This document shows positions 1-4,857 of a DNA stretch of 17,901 nt, piece by piece. Positions within the stretch are counted from its first letter, which is position 1. The number at the start of each line of letters is the position of its first letter. The position numbers and the translations under genes were made by a program. The notes under the pieces are model-generated. The model was not told the origin of the DNA, searched no databases, and saw only the letters and a list, made by a program, of their open reading frames with translations. This DNA is from Opitutales bacterium. Its GTDB lineage: Bacteria > Verrucomicrobiota > Verrucomicrobiia > Opitutales > Opitutaceae. The DNA is taken from the NCBI GenBank assembly GCA_021772595.1, contig JAJFLS010000539.1, forward strand, positions 1 through 17,901, given 5' to 3'.

Positions 1-27
1 GATTCACTATCGCCCGAACATCGATCC

Positions 28-2277
28 ATGGATTTGAATGACGAGATTGTAGCGGTTTGGCCGCTGGCGGGCTTCGATAAAACGCTCCACTATAAGATCG
101 CTTCGAGCATGGCGAAAGGGGTTTTCGAAGGCAGCCTCGTCCGTGTGCCGGTCGGTCGAAGATTCACGCTTGGAATTGTCGTGGAAACAGGCGCGACGGC
201 GGATGTCGAGCTCTCGAAACTGAAGATGGTCTCCCAGGTTTGCTACGACCAGGCGATCATGACCAAGCCGCTTCTGAAGCTCGCGGAATGGATTCGCACT
301 TACTACGGAGCGAAGCGCGAATCGGTATTGGAAACCATGATACCCGCTCCCATTCGGCAGGGGATGTCGCCCAAACGCGATAAATACGTTTCGGCAGGTG
401 AGGCTCCAAGCCCGGAAGATTTGGCCGCGTTGGAGCGACGCGCTCCGAAGCAGCGCGCGTTGTACGATTTCGTCAGCCAGCAGTTTAAGCCTCAGAAGAA
501 GAGCTTGATCCTGGCTCGGCTGAACGCCTCCGCGGCGACCTATAACGGTTTGCTGAAGAAGGGCTTCATCCGTGAGGAGTCGCGGGTCGCGGAGCGAGTC
601 GCTTACGAGGACGACATCGGGAAAGTGGAGTTCGCGGACGAGAACGAGATCGTGCTCAACGACGAGCAAAGCGAGGTGGCGGAGAGTTTGAGGGCGAGCA
701 TGGCGAAGGGCGGCTTCGCGACGCATCTGGTTCAAGGCGTGACGGGTTCCGGGAAGACGGAAGTCTATCTCAGCGCGATGCGGGCGGCTTTGGACAAGGG
801 GCAAGGCGTGCTGTTTCTCGTTCCGGAAGTCGCGTTGACTCCGCAGACAGTGGGCCGAATCCGTTCTCGGCTCGCGCGGTATTCGGATATTCAGACAGTC
901 GTTTGGCACAGCCACTTATCCGATGGCGAGCGCTTGGACGGGTGGATGGCATTGGCGTCGGGGAAAGCCAAAGTAGTCGTGGGGGCGCGATCGGCGGTGT
1001 TCGCGCCGATTGCGAATCTCGGTTTGATCGTGGTCGATGAAGAACACGAGCCCGCGTACAAGCAGGACGAGACTCCGCGCTATCACGGTCGCGATGTGGC
1101 GGTCTACCGGGCGTTTCTGGAAGGAGTGGTTTGCGTGCTCGGTTCTGCGACGCCTTCGCTCGAGTCGTATCGAAATGTCAAGCGCGGCAAGTACGCGATT
1201 GATCGGTTGACTCAGCGCGTGGACGATCGATCGCTGCCGATGATGTTTGTCGTCGACATGCGTCAGGAGATCGCGCGAACGCGCAAGTCGATTCAGCTTT
1301 CGACCTTGCTCGTGGAGAAGCTGCGCGATCGTTTCGAGCGAAAGGAGCAGAGCATCCTATTCATAAATCGACGGGGGTTCTCTTCGAGCATGTTGTGCCA
1401 GGATTGTGGGCACGTGGAAGTATGCGACCATTGCAGCGTGCCGATGACTTATCATCGCACCGACGAGACGCTGAAATGCCATCTTTGTGGGGATGAAGCG
1501 AACGCGCCGATGCGCTGTCCGAGTTGCAAGAGTCCGAAAATTCGTTGGAAGGGAATGGGAACGCAGCGTATCGAAGATGCGGTTACGAGAGTGATGCCAA
1601 AGGCGAAAGTGGTTCGCATCGATGCGGACACGATGAGTCGCAAGCATTTGTTTCGCGAAATCCTGGGCGATTTCCGATCGGGCAAGATCGACGTGCTGGT
1701 CGGGACTCAAATGATCGCGAAGGGTCTGGATTTTCCGAACGTCACCTTGGTGGGAATCGTGGATGCGGACTTGTCTCTGCACATCCCGGATTTTCGGGCG
1801 AACGAACGGACGTTTCAGTTGCTCCTTCAAGTATCCGGGCGGGCGGGCCGAGGGGACTTAGCGGGCGAGGTTGTCGTGCAGACGTTTACTCCGCACGCGG
1901 ATCCGATTCAGTTCGCGCGGCAGGGCGACGTGGACCATTTTCTCGAGGTCGAGGCGGAGTCGCGGGAGCGTTTCCAGTATCCGCCGTACCGGCATCTCGT
2001 GCGGCAAGTGTTTCGCGGTCCGAATCCGGACAAGGTCTCATTCTTTGCGGAGCAGTTCGCCAAGCGAGTTGGCGAGAGGGTGGGGAACCGCGTGGAACTG
2101 AGGGGGCCGGCGCCGTGCGCGATCGAGAAGATGAAGGACCATTATCGTTTCCAGATTTGGTATTTCTCGATGAATGTGACCGCGTTGATGGCTGATCTGG
2201 AAGCCATCGCCAGTGAGATCGGATGGCCCTCGGACGTGATCCAGGTCTTGGACGCCGACCCCATGTCGTTGAGCTAG
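28..2277 (+). CDS. priA: Primosomal protein N' (replication restart helicase PriA)
   Basis: PriA is a 3'-to-5' superfamily 2 DNA helicase that recognises stalled forks and reloads the replisome. The 749-residue product has the full family layout: an N-terminal DNA-binding domain (GxxVRVPVGRR near residue 40), Walker A GVTGSGKTE at 237-245, the DEEH box at 337-340, and NRRGF before the zinc-binding insert. Eight cysteines sit in the family pattern (C457, C460, C466, C469, C484, C487, C497, C500). The helicase C-terminal motifs GTQMIAKG and QVSGRAGRG follow. The length is normal for PriA. The ATG at 28 gives a typical N-terminus, but the frame is open to the window edge, so a start further upstream cannot be excluded. 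There is no clear Shine-Dalgarno sequence. No close downstream partner is seen. Confidence 0.97.
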   Translation: MDLNDEIVAVWPLAGFDKTLHYKIASSMAKGVFEGSLVRVPVGRRFTLGIVVETGATADVELSKLKMVSQVCYDQAIMTKPLLKLAEWIRTYYGAKRESVLETMIPAPIRQGMSPKRDKYVSAGEAPSPEDLAALERRAPKQRALYDFVSQQFKPQKKSLILARLNASAATYNGLLKKGFIREESRVAERVAYEDDIGKVEFADENEIVLNDEQSEVAESLRASMAKGGFATHLVQGVTGSGKTEVYLSAMRAALDKGQGVLFLVPEVALTPQTVGRIRSRLARYSDIQTVVWHSHLSDGERLDGWMALASGKAKVVVGARSAVFAPIANLGLIVVDEEHEPAYKQDETPRYHGRDVAVYRAFLEGVVCVLGSATPSLESYRNVKRGKYAIDRLTQRVDDRSLPMMFVVDMRQEIARTRKSIQLSTLLVEKLRDRFERKEQSILFINRRGFSSSMLCQDCGHVEVCDHCSVPMTYHRTDETLKCHLCGDEANAPMRCPSCKSPKIRWKGMGTQRIEDAVTRVMPKAKVVRIDADTMSRKHLFREILGDFRSGKIDVLVGTQMIAKGLDFPNVTLVGIVDADLSLHIPDFRANERTFQLLLQVSGRAGRGDLAGEVVVQTFTPHADPIQFARQGDVDHFLEVEAESRERFQYPPYRHLVRQVFRGPNPDKVSFFAEQFAKRVGERVGNRVELRGPAPCAIEKMKDHYRFQIWYFSMNVTALMADLEAIASEIGWPSDVIQVLDADPMSLS

Positions 2278-2345
2278 GAGCGAATGTTTTCGGTTTTTCC
2301 GCGGGTGGCTAAATTTACTCATCGCGCAACCGATATAGTAGGTAG

Positions 2346-2540
2346 GATACGCCATGCAGTGTTGTCCTAGAAATTTCTCAGTTCGAGTTTCCAGATTGCC
2401 GTTGAACGACCTTATGCGCCCGAGTTGGCGCCAGCGAACGCCGCCGAAGGCGTGTTCACGGGAACTGTTCGAATTGAGATTGTAATAACCAAATCAACGA
2501 CTCTCTCTTGTTGAGCCGAGGCATCAAGCCTCGGCTTTTT
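2346..2540 (+). ncRNA. Candidate structured RNA, unassigned, ending in an intrinsic terminator
   Basis: This stretch codes for no recognisable protein but folds well by eye. Bases 2376-2385 pair with 2470-2479 (10 pairs, one G-U) and 2386-2392 pair with 2460-2466 (7 pairs, one G-U), separated only by a 3-base bulge at 2467-2469. Inside this 17-pair helix are two hairpins: 2416-2420 with 2427-2431, and 2438-2442 with 2449-2453. Together they form a three-way junction. A strong terminator ends the stretch at 2540. A TATAGT -10-like hexamer at 2334-2339 would start a transcript near 2346 of roughly 195 bases, but its -35 is poor, so the 5' end is a guess. It could be a free small RNA (6S-like in size) or a leader controlling cysH. 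I do not recognise an Rfam class in it. Confidence 0.4.
2515..2540 (+). terminator. Rho-independent terminator
   Basis: A perfect 8-pair GC-rich stem (GCCGAGGC at 2515-2522 with GCCTCGGC at 2528-2535), a 5-base loop and five T at 2536-2540. It lies 238 bases after priA and 205 bases before cysH. It therefore ends either priA readthrough or, more likely, the structured RNA immediately upstream. An attenuator role for cysH is possible, but a separate promoter lies between the two. Confidence 0.8.
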
Positions 2541-2590
2541 GGGTTCTAGTTTCTCGCGCTTCCAGAGCGATGGAATGATTGGTCGGTAAG

Positions 2591-2607
2591 AGCTTAAGCC
2601 TTAAGCT
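2591..2607. repeat. Perfect 17-base palindrome in the cysH upstream region
   Basis: AGCTTAAG at 2591-2598 and CTTAAGCT at 2600-2607 are perfect inverted copies around one base. It lies about 70 bases upstream of the -35 of the cysH promoter. It could be an operator for a dimeric regulator or another small repeat element; nothing in the window decides this. Confidence 0.45.
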
Positions 2608-2678
2608 TAGGCCGTCTCGCTTTGTGAGATTTGGGTGTTTCCAGCTCATTTCTTTCGCATTTTCGCTCAATCATCGGC

Positions 2679-2706
2679 TTGACAGAGTCGTTACTCTAAA
2701 TAGTAA
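2679..2706 (+). promoter_or_regulatory. Candidate sigma70 promoter of cysH
   Basis: A consensus -35 TTGACA (2679-2684) is followed after 16 bases by TAGTAA (2701-2706), a weak -10. Transcription would begin near 2713, about 30 bases before the cysH ATG. The -35 is perfect and the spacing acceptable, but the -10 is only a half match. Confidence 0.45.
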
Positions 2707-2744
2707 AGACCGGTAACTTGATCGATTTACTGGAGATTAAGAAA

Positions 2745-3464
2745 ATGACAGCGAATTTAGTGGAAGAATCGGTATCGAAATTGGACCTGGAGTTGGCGAC
2801 TCCCCAAGAGCGCGTCGCATGGGCGGCGGACTTGTTTGGAGACGATCTGGTGATGACGACGAGTTTCGGGACGCATTCGGCGGTGATGCTGCATTTGGTG
2901 ACTTCCGTGGTTCCGGATATTCCGGTGGTCTTCATCGACACGGGCTACCTTTTTCCGGAGACCTATCGGTTCGCAGCGGAGCTGACCGAGAAACTCGATT
3001 TGAATTTGAAGAAGTATCACGCTCCTATTTCGGCTGCCGAGCAGGAGGCTTTGCATGGGCGTCTTTGGGAGCAGGAGGCGGACGGGCTCAAGCAGTACAA
3101 TTTGATGAACAAGGTCGAGCCGATGGATCGGGCGCTCCGCGAGCTTGGGGCTAAGGCTTGGTTGGCGGGGCTTCGCAGGAGCCAGGGGCAGTCGCGCGCG
3201 AGTCGTTCGATCGTAGAAGGCCAGAATCAGATGACCAAGATTTACCCGATTCTCGATTGGGACAATCGGACGATGCATGAGTACATGCAGACGAACGGGC
3301 TTTCTTATCACCCGCTCTGGGAAATGGGCTACGTGTCGGTGGGAGACTGGCATAGCACCTCCAAGCTCGAGGCCGGGATGACGGAGGAGGAAACCCGGTT
3401 TGGCGGCGCTCAACGCGAATGCGGCCTCCACGAGCCCTCAGGGAACGTGGATTTCCAGATTTGA
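2745..3464 (+). CDS. cysH: Phosphoadenylyl-sulfate reductase (PAPS reductase)
   Basis: CysH reduces PAPS to sulfite and PAP with thioredoxin as donor, in assimilatory sulfate reduction in the cytoplasm. The 239-residue product has the family landmarks: TTSFGTHSAVMLH (nucleotide-binding region), the arginine-rich LRRSQGQSR, GDWHST, EEETRFGG, and the catalytic cysteine in ECGLHE (C226). The paired cysteines that bind the [4Fe-4S] cluster of APS reductases are absent, so this is the cluster-free PAPS form. The ATG at 2745 is chosen because GGAG lies at 2732-2735 with 9-base spacing; an in-frame TTG at 2718 is less likely. It stands alone: no cysD, cysN, cysI or cysG is nearby. Identification is firm; PAPS over APS use is inferred from the missing cysteines. 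Confidence 0.95.
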   Translation: MTANLVEESVSKLDLELATPQERVAWAADLFGDDLVMTTSFGTHSAVMLHLVTSVVPDIPVVFIDTGYLFPETYRFAAELTEKLDLNLKKYHAPISAAEQEALHGRLWEQEADGLKQYNLMNKVEPMDRALRELGAKAWLAGLRRSQGQSRASRSIVEGQNQMTKIYPILDWDNRTMHEYMQTNGLSYHPLWEMGYVSVGDWHSTSKLEAGMTEEETRFGGAQRECGLHEPSGNVDFQI

Positions 3465-3490
3465 GGGGAGCTCGAATTCGCTCTCTAAGT

Positions 3491-3513
3491 GTAGGAGCCT
3501 GCTTGCAGGCGAT
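3491..3513 (+). repeat. REP-like element, family A (GTAGGAGCC type)
   Basis: GTAG (3491-3494) heads a hairpin with perfect 6-base arms, GCCTGC (3497-3502) and GCAGGC (3505-3510), then GATTTTC. The same sequence recurs as an inverted pair at 9445-9516. It lies 26 bases after the cysH stop. GTAG plus an adjacent hairpin is the architecture known for REP elements. Confidence 0.75.
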
Positions 3514-3535
3514 TTTCGAGTGAATCCTGCATTAT

Positions 3536-3580
3536 CCACACCGGAGTCCCGGTGTAGCTACTTCGCGATTGCGGCGTGGA
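3536..3580. repeat. Head-to-head REP-like doublet, family B (shared GTAGCTAC)
   Basis: The palindrome GTAGCTAC (3554-3561) serves as head for two hairpins pointing outwards. The minus-strand unit has 7-base arms at 3538-3544 and 3549-3555 (ACACCGG and CCGGTGT). The plus-strand unit reads ACTTCGC (3560-3566), loop GATT, GCGGCGT (3571-3577), which pairs with one mismatch and one wobble. Both units end in GTGG. The minus unit matches, in inverted orientation, the unit at 4180-4205 with one difference over 25 bases. Confidence 0.65.
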
Positions 3581-3588
3581 TTTAGATT

Positions 3589-3655
3589 CGGAACGAGGCA
3601 GTCGTCCCGCTACTTGAGAAATCGCGTATCGTAGCTGGACGATTGCATCGTTCAG
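3589..3655. repeat. Pair of REP-like hairpins, family C, head to head
   Basis: Two related GTAGC-headed hairpins diverge from a 17-base centre. The minus-strand unit has GTAG at 3613-3610, with arms at 3602-3609 and 3589-3596. The plus-strand unit has GTAG at 3631-3634, with arms at 3635-3643 and 3647-3655. Aligned, the units differ at four positions. One difference in the stem (G-C against T-A) is compensatory, so the hairpin is kept while the sequence drifts. Confidence 0.6.
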
Positions 3656-3664
3656 TCTCCGGTA

Positions 3665-3707
3665 AAAATAGAAGAAGCCGCATTCCGTGGAGGAATGCGG
3701 CTTCTTC
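3665..3707 (-). terminator. Rho-independent terminator of rpmB
   Basis: A perfect 16-pair stem (3671-3686 with 3692-3707, loop GTGGA) is followed on the minus strand by TATTTTTACC, a T-rich tail. It begins 30 bases after the rpmB stop. On the plus strand no T tract follows, so it acts in the rpmB direction; the stem could still slow plus-strand transcription. Confidence 0.85.
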
Positions 3708-3737
3708 GCGAAAAATTGATTAGCTGGAAAGCTCGAC

Positions 3738-3968
3738 TTAGGCCTTTTCGACGAGGCCGGCTTTGATGGCTTTCACGCTGACCCAGAGGCGTTTAACCTG
3801 GCCGGAGGGGAGACGTACCTTGATGCGTTGCAGGTTCGGGCGGAACTTGCGCTTGGTGGTTTTGGTCACGTGCGTGCCGATGCCGCCGCTCTTTTTGCTC
3901 TGTCCCTTGCGGTGGATGATGCTACCGGTTGTCGGACGCTTGCCTGTAATTGCGCAAATTCTTGCCAT
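3738..3968 (-). CDS. rpmB: 50S ribosomal protein L28 (bL28)
   Basis: L28 is a small basic protein of the large ribosomal subunit. The 76-residue product starts MARICAITGKRP, has the conserved TKRKFRPNLQ segment at 38-47 and the VSVKAIKA motif near 64-71, and is rich in Lys and Arg, all typical of the family. Length is normal (70-80). Only one cysteine (C5) is present, so it lacks the zinc-binding cysteine set of C+ L28 forms. The start at 3968 matches the family N-terminus; a longer reading up to 4022 adds 18 residues that do not belong. No Shine-Dalgarno sequence is seen. It is a single-gene unit on the minus strand, with a strong terminator after it and repeats on both sides. Confidence 0.96.
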   Translation of the reverse strand: MARICAITGKRPTTGSIIHRKGQSKKSGGIGTHVTKTTKRKFRPNLQRIKVRLPSGQVKRLWVSVKAIKAGLVEKA

Positions 3969-4080
3969 GTCGAAAATTGGTTGAGAACGGAGGAAAAAAG
4001 GGTAGCCCCGACCTCTTGGCAAGCAGTTTTTTGGGAAATGTGGGGATCTGGGCCTACGGGGTTGTCGCGCAACCCATCCT

Positions 4081-4103
4081 GTAGCCGCGATCGCTGATCG
4101 CGG
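4081..4103 (+). repeat. GTAG-headed palindrome (REP-like, family D)
   Basis: GTAG (4081-4084) directly precedes perfect 8-base arms CCGCGATC (4085-4092) and GATCGCGG (4096-4103) with loop GCT. Just upstream is another hairpin without this head (GGGTTG 4059-4064, CAACCC 4070-4075). Both lie in the rpmB upstream region. Confidence 0.6.
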
Positions 4104-4147
4104 TTCGTCCTGTTAGCTGTTCCGCGATCATTGACGCTAACTTGACT

Positions 4148-4206
4148 GAAATCGTCTGAAAACCACGCCGCCTTGCGTCGTAGCTACACCGGGAATCCGG
4201 TGTGGA
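4148..4206. repeat. Head-to-head REP-like doublet, family B, with conserved tail
   Basis: GTAGCTAC at 4180-4187 is the shared head. The plus unit is ACACCGG (4186-4192), loop GAAT, CCGGTGT (4197-4203), GG. The minus unit reads ACGACGC, AAG, GCGGCGT (one mismatch), GG, then TTTTCAGACGATTTC down to 4148. That tail, GGTTTTCAGACGATTTC, is identical in the copy at 9207-9246, while the hairpin arms there differ but still pair. The sulfatase remnant begins just downstream. Confidence 0.7.
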
Positions 4207-4214
4207 AGACTACA

Positions 4215-4582
4215 CACTCATCCACGATCGATCTTTTACCAACGTTCGCAGCCATGGCCGGAGCCAAGCCCAGCTCGGGCAATATGATCGACGGGCTGGA
4301 TGTTGCTCGATCATAACCGAAGGGCATCCCAAAGAATCTCCCCGGAAAATCATGATTTATTATAATAGCGGCGGAGTGCTGGAAGGAGTACGTAGAGGCA
4401 ATATGAAATTGCTAATCACGAAAAAGGAAGGCACGGCTCTCTATAATGTGCGGAACGACGTTAACGAAGCCATCAACATAGCCGCCCAGCACGCTGGCAT
4501 CGTCAAGCAGCTCAAAACTCTCATGGAAAAAGCGGGCGACGAACTGGAGCGAAACGCGCGTACAGTGGGAACGTTGAATTGA
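4215..4582 (+). pseudogene. Sulfatase C-terminal remnant, truncated and frameshifted
   Basis: Two overlapping frames together read as the C-terminal end of a type I sulfatase (alkaline-phosphatase superfamily). The first frame, from about 4221, gives STIDLLPTFAAMAGAK and then NMIDGLDVA, classic sulfatase C-terminal motifs, and stops at a TAA at 4314-4316. The second frame gives IITEGHPKESPRKIMIYYNS, then GNMKLLITKK and LYNVRNDVNEA, to the stop at 4580-4582. Adding one base at 4308-4309 (CG to CCG) joins them as DVAPIITEGHP, so a single-base deletion explains the break. The catalytic N-terminal domain with the formylglycine CxPxR site is missing. Homology begins within about 15 bases of a REP-like unit. 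A remnant is much more likely than a working 126-residue protein. Confidence 0.75.
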
Positions 4583-4701
4583 AGGTTTTGGCTATCGTTC
4601 ATTTGAGCTGTATCCAGGATCCGGCGTCTTCTAGATTGGAAAATGGTAGGGCTGCCTAAGAATTAGACTACGCCAGACACGTAAGCTGTCCACCCAATGA
4701 G

Positions 4702-4733
4702 TTAGTATATAAGGGTTTCATTTTGTATATATA
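4702..4733 (+). promoter_or_regulatory. AT-rich tract, possible promoter of the propeller gene
   Basis: The 275 bases between the sulfatase remnant and the next start codon hold no other gene. They include TATATA-like sequences around 4706-4713 and 4726-4733 that could serve as -10 elements, but no good -35 stands at the right distance. Downstream are a small inverted repeat (4746-4751 with 4762-4767) and GCGACTGTCGC at 4801-4811. A weak call. Confidence 0.25.
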
Positions 4734-4857
4734 GGAGCTATCCCGAGGTCTGTTTGTTTCTAGACCTATTGTTGGACAGTTTTTCGGGTATCTACTTGAT
4801 GCGACTGTCGCAATGGTTTTTTCTGGACGCTGATTGTCTGAGACAACTCGATTTTCT

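Noticed and set aside
2346..2540. 6S RNA, TPP or SAM riboswitch
   Set aside because: The size fits 6S, but no outer closing stem with a large central bubble is seen. The conserved THI-box and SAM-box sequences are absent. Kept as unassigned.
4059..4075. Hairpin GGGTTG/CAACCC as a terminator or REP unit
   Set aside because: It has neither a T tract nor a GTAG head directly at its foot. Probably incidental or a degraded repeat.
3491..4206. Repeats around rpmB as a CRISPR array
   Set aside because: The units are short palindromes of several different families in both orientations, with no regular spacing and no spacers of constant length. They fit REP elements.
4202..4582. A complete 126-residue protein gene
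   Set aside because: The first third of that frame is meaningless while the overlapping frame there reads as sulfatase, so this is a frameshifted remnant and not an intact gene.
4754..4857. Start of the propeller protein at 4754 or 4799 in the repeat frame
   Set aside because: That N-terminus is Cys/Arg-rich without a proper signal peptide, whereas the alternative frame from 4858 gives one. The upstream frame is open by chance.
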